A stretch of 64,000 nucleotides of DNA, taken from positions 767,001 to 831,000 of the forward strand of contig NW_026731992.1 of assembly GCF_028476545.1 (NCBI RefSeq), in the 5' to 3' direction. A program made the position numbers and the translations under genes. This document shows positions 41,701 to 51,268 of the stretch, piece by piece; positions within the stretch are counted from its first letter, which is position 1; every line of letters begins with the position of its first letter. The notes beneath the pieces are model-generated. The model was not told the DNA's origin, did no database searches, and saw only the letters and a list, made by a program, of their open reading frames with translations. The DNA comes from Physella acuta. Its lineage: Eukaryota; Mollusca; Gastropoda; Physidae.

Positions 41701-44700
41701 AACATCAAACTTTAGTCCAGTAACATCAAATTTTCATCATTTGATGATGGCCAGCCCACTAACATCAAACTTTAGTCCAGTAACATCAAATTTTCATCAT
41801 TTGATCATGGCCAGCCCACTAACATCAAACTTAAGTCCAGTAACATCAAATTTTCATCATTTGATCATGGCCAGCCCACTAACATCAAACTTAAGTCCAG
41901 TAACATCAAATTTTCATCATTTGATGATGGCCAGCCCACTAAAGAAAGTCTTACCTTCAGCTGCCACAGCATAAGGACAAGTTCTTAAAACAGTTTGCTG
42001 GTCATCAAGTGAATGGCTGACACTTCCCTGGCCTGCCCATTTGAAAGACCTGCTGTCCACAACATCTGACCACTCAAAGTTTGGACAAATGATGTTGGAC
42101 GTTTCCAATAGCTGTCGCAGTCGTCTGGCCGGCAGGCCTGCACACAGGGAGATAAGAATGGAGGAGGCTGGAATTTGGCCGCTTACTTCTGCCGCAACGC
42201 TGGCCACTTGGGATGGTAACACACACAAAACAATGACATCCGCAACAGCAACCAGTTTTTTATTATCAAAATAGCAGGCGACCCCTTGCTGTTTGAGATG
42301 ATCTAAAAATAACAGTACATCAGTCAACTCTATGCAAATTCTTCATGGACAGATTTAAAAAAAAGGTGTCACACAGAATTTTTTGTAGCAAATTTCTCAG
42401 GAATAGTCACTACATTAATAATGCTACAATGGAATAAAATAATGTAATAAAAAATATGTCAATAACAATTATTATAACAAATATTGTCATGAAAGAATTT
42501 GAACCTAGCTAGAAAATCTTGTAGCAATGGTTTTCTGTCAGCTACTACTGGAAATCAGTTGTAATTTAAAATACTCATTGACTGACCAAGTAGTTCAGGT
42601 CTCCTGGTGGATATCTGGACACAGTCTGTGTCAAGCCTCCCATTGGTTAAGAGTGTAGTGGTCAGTTGGAAGCCAAGTCTGCCACATCCAATAAGGCCTA
42701 CAATTAATTTTTTCCTTGTCTCTTGTGTTTCAATGGTGGGTGTTTTTCTTTCTGGTTGTGTTTCAATGGTTGGTGTTTTTCTTTCTGGTTTAGGAAAATC
42801 TTGAATTAATGATCTGTAGATTGGTTTGACACAAAAATTCTAGATTCAATATTCTATTGATTTATAGATTAACAAAAATTCTGGAGTTGCTAAGAATCAA
42901 TGATTAGTTGACAAAAAAATTCTTCATGAAAAGAAAGGAAGAAAGTGTCTGTGTGTGTGTGTGTGGGAGAGGGGGGGAGGTCAGGGTAGAGATAAGACCA
43001 TTGACAAAATAGCTTTAAACAAGTATGACACTTGAAATATATTACATTTTTTCTTAACTGTTTATCAATCATGGTAGCTAAGAGCCAGTTTTAGCTAATA
43101 TATTCATTTTTTTAAATGTCCTTTTGCTTCTATCAAGTTATAGAAATGAAATAAAAACAATATAGGCCTAAGCCAGAATTTTAATATTAAATGCAAAAAA
43201 TATGGCGATAAACTGTACTACTTGCCATGTAGTTTTTTTTACAATGAATTGAATGGGATGACTGAAGATACTGATGTCCAATAATAGACTCTTCCAAAAA
43301 TAGGCTGTTAGTAATATTGCAATCTCGACTAGTTTTATGGTTAGAAATTAGAGTTAGGCATGTGGTAGGACTAGGGTTATTTATAATGTTTTTTACCTGT
43401 TCTAATTAAAACACATTCACAAAAATAAATTAAAAAATAAGTAGATCTAGATTTCTAGATCTAATCCTTATGTTTTCCTAACTTTTTTGATTTTGTGTTT
43501 CCGTTGTGTTTATATTAGTTTATAATAAAATATGCTCAACCAGAGGTGAAGTTTAAGCTGCAAATAAAATACGCTAAATGGCGTTTTACCCAGATTGATT
43601 CAATGATTTAATATTAAAATTAATTTAATAATAATAGTAGGCCTAATAATTATTAATAGTGATAAGAATAGGCAATATTGCCAAATGGCAAATAGGCATA
43701 GGCGGTAAACCTCCATTTCAGCGTATTTTATTCTCCGTTGCTTGTTTACCTCCAGTTGAGCGTATTTTATTATAACAACCGAAACACACCAAAACATTAG
43801 GAAAACACGATTTATTTTTTGTATTGTATTTCTGTTTTCACAAATGAATAAAATGAATGTTTAAAAAACACGACTTATTTATTTGTATTGTATTTTTGTT
43901 TTAATAAATGAATAAAAAACAACAAAGAGACTGACTGAAGTGATTTGTTTGTTGGTTACAAAAATAGAGATGCACACTTTGTACAATTAAGTGTTCCAAT
44001 TTCAACTAAACTGAATAAAAGTATTAAAAGGCACAATGATGCTGCCGAAAGTGGGCCGAGGGGGGGGGGGGGGGTGGAATTTGGTGAGGGATTGCTTGGA
44101 GTGTTAGAGAAAGTGTGACAACTCACGTTGTCATTTAAAAAAAAAATAATGTTAGAGGTCGTCCATAAATGACGTCACACTCGTAGGGGGGGGGGGGGTC
44201 TTGCTTTTTGTGACGACACGCTTTTTTTACGAGTTTTACCTCCCCCCTCCCCTCCGTTACACGTCGTCACAAAAAGTCAGACCCCCCCTAAAATGACGTC
44301 ACACCATCTGAAACCCCCACCCCCTCATCACCAGTGTTTCTTCCAGACTTTTTTCTCCGGGGGGGCACTTGAAATTTTCGGGGGGGGCGGTAAACTTTCT
44401 TCGGGGGGGCGGACACTGTTAAAAGTATATATTTTCTATATAAATTATATAAATTTCATTTCGTTCGGGGGGGCGGTAAAAATTTTTCGGGGGGGCTTCG
44501 CCCCCCCGAAGAGATGCCTGGAAGAAACTCTGCTCATCACACACCGTCACAAAATTGCTGACCCCCCCCTCTCCCTTACGAGTGTGACGTCATTTATGGA
44601 CGACCCCACATCAATTTTTTTTTTTTAAAGTCAGAAATTTACTCATACAAAAAAAGGAAGGATGGTAGATTTACTATGAATTTAAATAACATACAACTCT

Positions 44701-45249
44701 ATAGTAAAATATTTTTTTCAGTTTTAGCAAAACTGTCAAATTAAAAAACACAGAGTTTGTACATTTATTGCATAAATACAAAAATATAAAACAGAATGAT
44801 TAACAGTGTATCAGTTTCACCATGAGACAAATGCCTTTTTTTAAAGTACAATACAAATAAACAAGTCGTGTTTTTTAAATATTCATTTTTATTCATTTGC
44901 TAAAACAAAAATACAATACAAAAAATAAATCGTGTTTTCCTAATGTTTTGGTGTGTTTCGGTTGTTATAATAAAATACGCTCAACTGGAGGTAAACAAGC
45001 AACGGAGAATAAAATACGCTGAAATGGAGTTTTACCGGCATAGGCTACCTACTTCGCTTTTCGTAATATATCGATCATTACGGAAACAGCAGCACATTGT
45101 GTAACAACAATAGCATGGCTTTTCTTTCGTAACGGCAAAAAGTCGGAACCCTTTTCATCTACTGCACTCTCAAATCTCAGTGAAGGTAGGTTACATGTAA
45201 TATCGTTGTCTCTTAAAATATCATTACATGAAATAGTTGATAACGCCAT
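38766..45249 (-). CDS. NOXRED1: NOXRED1-like NADP-dependent oxidoreductase domain protein, complete, 5 exons, 371 aa
   Basis: Predicted soluble NAD(P)-dependent oxidoreductase related to pyrroline-5-carboxylate reductase; substrate unknown. Exons on the minus strand: 45249-45053, 42813-42587, 42302-41955, 41651-41462, 38919-38766 (stop TAG). They total 1116 bases with matching phases. Exon 2 carries the Rossmann dinucleotide-binding loop LIVGLIGCGRLGFQL followed by VQISTRRPELL. Exon 3 has ADVIVLCVLPSQVASVAAEV, the typical second half of the Rossmann fold, and TCPYAVAAEG. The last exon has SSYDLVDGVETPVLKLLKDN. Human NOXRED1 is about 360 aa. Exon 2 contains an in-frame 33-base tandem duplication (PERKTPTIETQ twice). 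An in-frame ATG 27 bases upstream (45276) could add nine residues. The gene is convergent with kindlin. Introns 1 and 4 are heavily invaded by transposons and repeats. Exons 1, 4 and 5 are less conserved than 2 and 3; their inclusion rests on phase, splice sites and similarity. Confidence 0.85.
39237..39445 (-). mobile_element. Two tandem tRNA-like SINE heads, minus strand
   Basis: On the minus strand, gcgtggtcgagtcagcaaaa (A-box-like) and aagttcaaaccctc (B-box-like) form one tRNA-like unit. A second unit has gagttcgaaccctcgg as B box. The same pair is copied at about 40181-40389. The pseudo-tRNA halves are too diverged for a working tRNA. Confidence 0.5.
39237..40180. repeat. Copy 1 of a 944-bp tandem segmental duplication, NOXRED1 intron 4
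   Basis: From agggatcgagccttatctgc at 39237 through a unique block and a 28-bp array (catcagacagacataaatga plus actagaac, about 39690-40178). The same order restarts at 40181. The unique parts differ by a single base change and small homopolymer length changes, so the event is recent. Confidence 0.93.
40181..41460. repeat. Copy 2 of the segmental duplication plus expanded 28-bp array
   Basis: Repeats the unique block of copy 1, then about 27 units of the 28-bp repeat to 41460. On the NOXRED1 strand the array begins exactly at the exon 4 donor: AG|GTCTGTCTGATGG, and every unit contains gtctgtctgatgg. Confidence 0.93.
41663..41945. repeat. 60-bp minisatellite, NOXRED1 intron 3
   Basis: Four to five copies of a unit with catcatttgatgatggccag and cccactaacatcaaacttta. 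It starts about ten bases inside the intron from the exon 3 donor and fills most of the intron. Confidence 0.93.
43245..43400. repeat. Dispersed repeat C, NOXRED1 intron 1
   Basis: The segment with caataatagactcttccaaa, ggttagaaattagagttagg and ggactagggtta matches the reverse complement of about 56720-56870 upstream of FAM50. Class unknown. Confidence 0.55.
44157..44605. mobile_element. GTCGTCC-type MITE nested in the fold-back element
   Basis: Inverted ends ggtcgtccataaatgacgtc and gacgtcatttatggacgacc, extending about 29 bases. The interior is G-run and C-run rich with gtgacgacacg / cgtcgtcaca palindromes. A further MITE is inserted inside. No clear target duplication. Confidence 0.8.
44332..44532. 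mobile_element. 201-bp hAT MITE, innermost element of the nest
   Basis: Ends CAGTGTTTCTTCCAG and CTGGAAGAAACTCTG (inverted, one mismatch), flanked by a perfect 8-bp duplication CTCATCAC (44324-44331 and 44533-44540). The interior has ggggggcggtaaa repeats and no coding frame. Confidence 0.9.
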
Positions 45250-45295
45250 TTTGTTTCTAAGGATCAGGTACGACAACTCTATTCACATAGAGTAA

Positions 45296-45460
45296 TCGGG
45301 TCCGTCTAAACTCAAAAACTCATGTCTGCTTAACCGGAAAGTCCTAAGTTCGAACCCCCAGGTAGATTAGGTTCGATTGCTTGGGATAGCAACTCCACCT
45401 AGGAGAGAAAATTCCAAAATTCCAAAATCAAACATCTGATGCTAACCAGGCATCACTAGG
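45296..45460 (+). mobile_element. tRNA-like SINE fragment
   Basis: The segment gcttaaccggaaagtcctaa followed by the B-box-like aagttcgaacccccagg, then ggatagcaactccacctagg. It lies just upstream of NOXRED1 exon 1 on the gene's own orientation. The A box is poorly preserved. Confidence 0.4.
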
Positions 45461-45539
45461 CTTGATTAAAATGCTTTATGTTGACAGAGTTCAAATAAGA
45501 TTTTAAAAAAATAATAAAATATCGTATTTAAGGAAAAAA

Positions 45540-45673
45540 TTCAACAGCAATTTTGAGGGGGGTAGGTTGAGGTGTGATGTCATTTTAGGGGGGTGGTGGT
45601 CTGGCTTTTTGTGACGATGTGTGACAGAGGGGAGGGGGTGGAATCGTCAAAAAAGCGTGACGTCATTTATGGA
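45540..45673. mobile_element. GTCGTCC-type MITE fragment
   Basis: Right-hand part only: gtgtgatgtcattttagggg, ctggctttttgtgacgatg and the terminus gtgacgtcatttatggacaa. The left terminus was not found. A poly-G run at 45745-45763 follows. Confidence 0.5.
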
Positions 45674-45965
45674 CAACCACTATCCGTAAAAAAATATTAT
45701 TGACGTTAAAAACCACTGTACTAACTTTTTTCAAGATGTTGGGTGGGGGGGGGGGGGGGGGGGCACTTTTTCGCCAACTAAAATCGCAAGGATTTATCAC
45801 TTAGAAAAGAAACCAATTAGACTAAAAATTATTGTACTATTGTGTAACATTAATACACCGGGAGTGACCTCCCCTAAACTTTCTCAAATATTCTTATATA
45901 AAACTCCGGGGGATGGCAACTCTGGATATGGCCATAAGTTTTAATTCATTTTTAATTACTTAAAC

Positions 45966-46154
45966 TGTAATAGATTGAGATAATTGTGAGGTCAAGGGAA
46001 CTCACTCTTCTGTATTAGTATTATATTTATATTGTTATCTTGAGTGATGTCCCTTGTGCATTTGTACTTCCTTCCTCTGGCTGGTACCATCATGTAGTTA
46101 GACCCAATAAACGTTTTATATACAACCACATGCTTCTATCGTCAATCTATTATA
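45966..46154 (+). repeat. 5' LTR of the Ty3/Gypsy element
   Basis: Begins tgtaatagattgagata and ends tcaatctattata, so the termini are inverted. It has an AATAAA motif near its 3' part. Roughly the first 97 bases match the 3' LTR almost perfectly; the rest differs clearly. Confidence 0.88.
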
Positions 46155-46247
46155 TCTGACGACGAGGATAAAAATCTACTAGAAAGAGCACCTACTTACG
46201 CAAAAAAGAGGTTTGCTAGAGCTTATTGGCTAAGTATTTCTAGAATA

Positions 46248-47459
46248 ATGGCGCTGTATGGCCAAATAAAAGAATTTGATTCGAATGATGAAATCATTCA
46301 AGATTACCTAGATAGGTTAAGCTTTTACCTTGAAGCAAACAACGTGACGATAGAAGCCAAAAAGAGAGCTGTTTTGTTAACAGTCATAGGGCCTCAACAA
46401 TTTAGGCTACTAAAGGACTTATGCGCACCAGCTAGTCTAACTACCAAGAGCTTTAACGAGCTGAGCAAATTGCTAACAGACCACCATGCGCCTACCCCAT
46501 CAAAGTTTCTATGTAGAGCTAGATTTGACGGTAGGACTCGTCAACCAAACGAGTCAATATCAGAATATGTTGCTGCTTTACGTCATTTAAGTGAATTTTG
46601 TGAATTCGGCGATACGCTGTCTGACAGACTATGTGAAAAGTTTGTGACAGGTGTAAACAGCCCTGATATTCAAAGAAAGTTGCTGCTCGAGTCAGATCTA
46701 ACATTAGAAAAAGCAATACAACTCGCAACTTCAATCCAGCAGTCATCTGATGCGGCGAGATCTTTAGCACCTTCAGAGATCCATGCAGTAAACAGCAGGT
46801 TAGTCAATAAACACCAACACCATCAGAGCATTTCAACTTATGCTAAACAGCCTGCTCGTTCAAATCCTAGATCTAAATCTAGTAATAATTATCAAAAATG
46901 TCATCGATGCAAAGGTCCCCATGCATCTCATCGGGGCAAGTTCAAGTCTGCAACTTGTTATAAGTGCAGTAAGCAAGGTCACATGGCCAAGGCCTGCTTT
47001 GCAAAGTCTTCGTCTGTTGCTAAATCTAGCCAGTCAAGACAGTACCGCAACCAAAGGCAGCACTATGTTAACTCTCACCAAGACTACCTAACCCAACCAA
47101 TGAACCACTCTACCTGTGAAAATGCTCAAACTGATTCGCAGCCGGATTTCAACCTGTTCTCTGTGAAATCAATAAGTCATGCTCCCATCAATGTACTAGT
47201 TAATATCAACGGTAAGAGCATCAGCTTCCAACTTGACACTGGAGCATCTCTAACAGTCATAACAAAGAAAGATTTTGACGCTGTCACAGGAGGATCAGTG
47301 TCTCTACAACCATGTCACAAGTGTCTAACAACATACACTGGTGACAATGTTCCGGTAATAGGAGAGTGTATGGTTCATGTAAATTATAATGGTCAAAGTG
47401 TTAAACTTCCTCTTATTGTGGTTGAAGGAAATGGACTACCATTACTAGGTAGGAACTAG
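46248..47459 (+). CDS. Gag-protease block of the Ty3/Gypsy element (fossil)
   Basis: Gag-like helical N-terminal region, a CCHC zinc knuckle (CYKCSKQGHMAKAC) and a retropepsin-type aspartic protease motif (LDTGAS) near the C-terminus. Retrotransposon part, not a host gene. The pol block follows in the same frame; some relatives express such a layout by read-through. Confidence 0.9.
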   Translation: MALYGQIKEFDSNDEIIQDYLDRLSFYLEANNVTIEAKKRAVLLTVIGPQQFRLLKDLCAPASLTTKSFNELSKLLTDHHAPTPSKFLCRARFDGRTRQPNESISEYVAALRHLSEFCEFGDTLSDRLCEKFVTGVNSPDIQRKLLLESDLTLEKAIQLATSIQQSSDAARSLAPSEIHAVNSRLVNKHQHHQSISTYAKQPARSNPRSKSSNNYQKCHRCKGPHASHRGKFKSATCYKCSKQGHMAKACFAKSSSVAKSSQSRQYRNQRQHYVNSHQDYLTQPMNHSTCENAQTDSQPDFNLFSVKSISHAPINVLVNINGKSISFQLDTGASLTVITKKDFDAVTGGSVSLQPCHKCLTTYTGDNVPVIGECMVHVNYNGQSVKLPLIVVEGNGLPLLGRN

Positions 47460-47474
47460 TTAAGTGATCTTAAG

Positions 47475-50324
47475 TTGAATTGGGAGAGTATTTGTTCAGT
47501 GAAGAATGTAAAAGAATCTAGTCTTACTTCACTAGATAAAGTAATATCTGAAAATAAATGTGTTTTTGGTAATCATGGATTACTAAATGATAGAACAGTG
47601 AAGTTAAGCATTAAAGACACAAATCCGAGATACTGCAAAGCTAGAGTTCCACCTTATGCAATGAGGAATAAAATTGAAAATGAGCTAAGTAGATTGGAAT
47701 CTAATGGCATCATAAAGAAGGTAGACTATTCCGATTGGGCAACGCCCATTGTGCCAGTGTTAAAGAAGGATGGTTCTATAAGAATTTGTGGAGATTATAA
47801 AACTACACTGAATAAGCAAATAGAGCTAAATAGGTACCCTATTCCTAACATTGAGGAAATTTCTTTGAATTTGGCAGGAGGAGACAAATTCACTGAATTA
47901 GACTTTAGTCATGCTTACACTCAACTAGAACTGCATCCAGATTCAAAAGTCTATACGACAATAAACACACATAAAGGACTCTACCAATATGAAAGACTAT
48001 GTTTTGGCATATCATCTAGCCCTGGAATTTTCCAAGCTGTCATGGACAGTATTTTTAAGGATATTCCAAATGTTTGTGTGTACTTTGACAATGTGTACAT
48101 AACTGGTAAGAATGACACTGAACATCTTAAAACACTTGATAAAGTATTGAAAATTGTTGGTGAAAAAGGTTTAAAGATAAACAAAGATAAATGTCAATTC
48201 ATGTTGACAGAAATTAGTTTTCTTGGTTATATATTAAGCAAACAAGGCATCAGACCTCAACCTGAGAAAACAAAAGCCATTAAAGAAGCACCCAAACCTG
48301 AAAATACCCAACAACTAAGAGCTTTTTTGGGCTTAATAAATTACTATGCAAAGTTCATAGGAAATCTGTCTGGTAAACTATCACCACTGTACAAGCTGCT
48401 ACAGAAAAATGCAACTTGGCACTGGGGTAAACAACAAGATACTGCTTTTAATACAGCAAAAGAGGCTTTGTCTTCTGACACCTTACTAACTCACTATGAC
48501 CCAGGGAAAAGACTTATATTAACATGTGATGCTTCACCAGATGGTGTAGGAGCAGTCTTGTCCCACATGGATGAGAAGGGTGACAGACCCATTGCTTTTG
48601 CCAGTAGATCTTTGAACCAGGCTGAGAAAAATTATTCTCAGTTAGATAGGGAAGGCTTAGGCATCATTTTTGGTGTTAAGAAATTTCATAAGTTTCTGTT
48701 TGGTAGGAAGTTCACAATCTTTACAGATCATAAACCATTGCTAGGTTTATTTGGAGAAAACAAAACCCTACCTGAGCATGCCTCACCAAGAATTCAAAGA
48801 TGGGCTATCACACTAACTGCATACAATTATGAATTGAAATACAAACCTGGATCTGAGAATAGTGCAGATAGTCTTAGTAGATTACCTTTAAAAAACCAAA
48901 GCCTGAGCTATGTACCAGAAGATGTATTTGTTCTCTTCACTATCATGGATAACTCCAATATAAATGTGAATGATATTAAAAGAGAAACACAAAAAGATGA
49001 GTGCTTAATAAAAGTATATGAGTACTGTAAGAATGGTTGGCCTGAAGAGTCAGTGAATGAGGACTTAAAGCCATATAAAATAAGAAAAACAGAGTTAAGT
49101 CTAGAAGATGGATGTATACTATGGGGGTCAAGAGTAATTATCCCCAAAATGTTACAAAAAGAAGTTTTAAGAACTTTACATGATACTCATCTTGGTTCTT
49201 CCAAAATGAAGAGTCTAGCAAGATCATGGTTCTGGTGGCCACATATGGATGCTGATATTGAAAAATATGTAAAGCTTTGTTCAAGCTGTGCACAACATTC
49301 AAAGCAACCAGCTACAGCACCCTTGCAAAACTGGGACTGGCCAATCGAACCATGGAAACGTATACATATAGATTTCGCAGGACCTTTCATGAACAAAATG
49401 TTCTTAATTGTTATTGATTCACATTCTAAATGGTTAGAAGTTAAAATCATGAACACAATCACTGCAAATGATACCATTATAGAACTGAAGGAAATATTTT
49501 CAACTCATGGATTACCAGATCAAATTGTTTCAGATAATGGGCCTAGTTTCACAGCTCATGAGTTTAAACTGTTTTGTGTGGCAAATGGTATTGAGCATAT
49601 AACCACATCCCCCTATCATCCTGCTGGGAATGGTTTGGCTGAAAGAGCGGTATGCATATTCAAAACCGCTATGGTAAAAATGAATACCGGTAACAAGTTT
49701 TCTCTTAGAGAAAGAGTAAACAGGTTCTTAACCAAATACCGCACAACTCCTCATATAACAACAGGTGTTGCACCATGTGAATTGCTATGTGGTAGGAAAA
49801 TTAAAACTCATCTTGACCTACTACATCCAACTGTTCAAAGGTCTGTTTCCCAACATCAACATACACAAAAAGTAAATCATGACAAATCATCCATTGAAAG
49901 AGAATTTGCAGTTAATGATAATGTGTATCTGAGAAATTATGGGAGAAGGGAAAAATGGATACCAGGTCAAATTGTTCAATGTACAGGACCTGTGTCTTAT
50001 AAAGTAAAAACAAATGATGGACTTATTGTCCGTAGACATGCAGACCAGTTGAAAATAACTTGTGCAGATAATAAGTGTGAATCTGCCAATCCCACCAAAT
50101 CTAATCAGTTCACACCAACTCAGTTTGTTCCACAACCAAGTTCTGTTGATATGAGTGAACCAAGTTGTCTGGAGTCAGAAAATGTAAATTCTGGAGTTAA
50201 TGATTTAAATCCTAGACCTCCTGAGATAGAGAATCCAGATGGTCAGAATCTTGAGTCACCAAATCAAAAACCACTGAGAAGGTCAAACAGGACAATCAAA
50301 GTCCCAAATAAGTTAGACCTATGA
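47475..50324 (+). CDS. Pol block (RT, RNase H, integrase) of the Ty3/Gypsy element (fossil)
   Basis: Domains in order over about 950 residues: reverse transcriptase (YPIPNIEEISLNLAGGDKF region), RNase H (LTCDASPDGVGAVLSH), zinc-binding integrase N-terminus (LHDTHLG ... CSSCAQHSK), integrase core (IDFAGPF ... VSDNGPSF) and a C-terminal tail. Retrotransposon protein, not a host gene. Confidence 0.92.
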   Translation: MNWESICSVKNVKESSLTSLDKVISENKCVFGNHGLLNDRTVKLSIKDTNPRYCKARVPPYAMRNKIENELSRLESNGIIKKVDYSDWATPIVPVLKKDGSIRICGDYKTTLNKQIELNRYPIPNIEEISLNLAGGDKFTELDFSHAYTQLELHPDSKVYTTINTHKGLYQYERLCFGISSSPGIFQAVMDSIFKDIPNVCVYFDNVYITGKNDTEHLKTLDKVLKIVGEKGLKINKDKCQFMLTEISFLGYILSKQGIRPQPEKTKAIKEAPKPENTQQLRAFLGLINYYAKFIGNLSGKLSPLYKLLQKNATWHWGKQQDTAFNTAKEALSSDTLLTHYDPGKRLILTCDASPDGVGAVLSHMDEKGDRPIAFASRSLNQAEKNYSQLDREGLGIIFGVKKFHKFLFGRKFTIFTDHKPLLGLFGENKTLPEHASPRIQRWAITLTAYNYELKYKPGSENSADSLSRLPLKNQSLSYVPEDVFVLFTIMDNSNINVNDIKRETQKDECLIKVYEYCKNGWPEESVNEDLKPYKIRKTELSLEDGCILWGSRVIIPKMLQKEVLRTLHDTHLGSSKMKSLARSWFWWPHMDADIEKYVKLCSSCAQHSKQPATAPLQNWDWPIEPWKRIHIDFAGPFMNKMFLIVIDSHSKWLEVKIMNTITANDTIIELKEIFSTHGLPDQIVSDNGPSFTAHEFKLFCVANGIEHITTSPYHPAGNGLAERAVCIFKTAMVKMNTGNKFSLRERVNRFLTKYRTTPHITTGVAPCELLCGRKIKTHLDLLHPTVQRSVSQHQHTQKVNHDKSSIEREFAVNDNVYLRNYGRREKWIPGQIVQCTGPVSYKVKTNDGLIVRRHADQLKITCADNKCESANPTKSNQFTPTQFVPQPSSVDMSEPSCLESENVNSGVNDLNPRPPEIENPDGQNLESPNQKPLRRSNRTIKVPNKLDL

Positions 50325-50507
50325 TTTTAAAGGTCAAAAGGACTTTGACATCATTGTTTTGTATCTTGATTATGTTGTAGCATATTGTGCATTGTTTGTA
50401 AGGATGTAATCTACCATAGTGTTCATGTTACAATATAATTGGTGATTTTAGGATACTATCAATTGTTCTATTGAGAGATGTGTTATTGTGTTCTAAGGGT
50501 AAAGGGA

Positions 50508-50681
50508 TGTAATAGATTGAGATAATTGTGAGGTCAAGGGAACTCACTCTTCTGTATTAGTATTATATTTATATTGTTATCTTGAGTGATGTCCCTTGTG
50601 CATTGTACTTCCTCTTTGCATCATGGCTGTCTGTAAATAAAGGCTGTTAACACCAATGTGGCTCCTCGTCAATCTATCACA
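50508..50681 (+). repeat. 3' LTR of the Ty3/Gypsy element
   Basis: Begins tgtaatagattgagata and ends tcaatctatcaca, with AAATAAAGG in the middle part. It is directly preceded by the purine tract and followed by TAAAC. Confidence 0.9.
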
Positions 50682-51268
50682 TAAACTTTTTAAAAATAGA
50701 ATAGAATCTCGTAGAAAAAAGAATTGCGCATCGAATGAACGCCAAACAATCTGTGTATAATAGTGAGAAATATTGTTAGTACTTTATAAATTCACATGCG
50801 TTTCTTGAGAAATCCGAAATAGCGTAAAGTATTACTTCCGGTCAACGGAAATCACTCAAAATTTGATAGAGAGCAGATATTTAGATATTTTACTTTCATG
50901 GGAAATTTTATTTATCTATCTGAAATAGTACTCAAGTTAGATCTATATGCTTTTAAAAAATTGAAAGTAGAAAAAGTCCCACTTCCAATTATCGGAAATC
51001 GCTGAAAAGTTGATACAGAACTACAAATTTGATATAATATATATGAAATTTCATCAACCTAGCTGTAACGGTACTCAAGTTATCGTGTTTATACACACAC
51101 GCACGCACACGCACACACACACAGACATACGGACATTATTGCAAAACTATGTTTCTCTGACTCAGGGAGGTGTAAAACGTCGAGATTTGTAAACATCTCT
51201 CTTTTTTTTTTTTTTTTTTTTTGCACGATTACAATAATTCCTCTATACTTCGTGTACGAGAAAGTAAA

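Larger units (their letters stand above)
43703..45037. mobile_element. 1.3-kb fold-back DNA transposon with long inverted repeats, NOXRED1 intron 1
   Basis: The first about 170 bases (cggtaaacctccatttcagc onward) are almost identical to the reverse complement of the last about 170 (ending ctgaaatggagttttaccg). It is flanked by GCATAGG on both sides (43696-43702 and 45038-45044; GGCATAGG if 8 bp). A diverged third copy of the arm lies at about 43470-43600. No transposase. The right end sits about 16 bases from the NOXRED1 exon 1 splice donor, so it occupies the start of intron 1. It contains two further nested elements. Confidence 0.85.
45966..50681 (+). mobile_element. Ty3/Gypsy (Metaviridae) LTR retrotransposon, about 4.7 kb, nearly whole
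   Basis: Parts: 5' LTR 45966-46154, a primer-binding site just after it resembling the 3' end of a tRNA-Ser (tgacgacgagg), a gag-protease block, a reverse transcriptase-RNase H-integrase block, a purine tract (aagggtaaaggga) and a 3' LTR 50508-50681. The 5-bp target duplication TAAAC is at 45961-45965 and 50682-50686. The order PR-RT-RH-IN defines Ty3/Gypsy; the proteins resemble the K02A2.6-like group common in animals. No envelope gene is seen. The element looks close to whole, with about one or two apparent breaks. Open frames and an intact target duplication suggest a fairly young insertion. It has inserted into an older dispersed repeat. Confidence 0.93.
45862..51268 (-). mobile_element. 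Dispersed repeat A copy, split by an LTR retrotransposon
   Basis: Left piece about 45862-45965 (cctcccctaaactttctca) and right piece about 50682-51268 (ending ctatacttcgtgtacgagaa) together reproduce repeat A as seen at 28141-28745, in reverse orientation. The LTR element and its 5-bp duplication sit between them, so repeat A is the older of the two. Confidence 0.6.
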
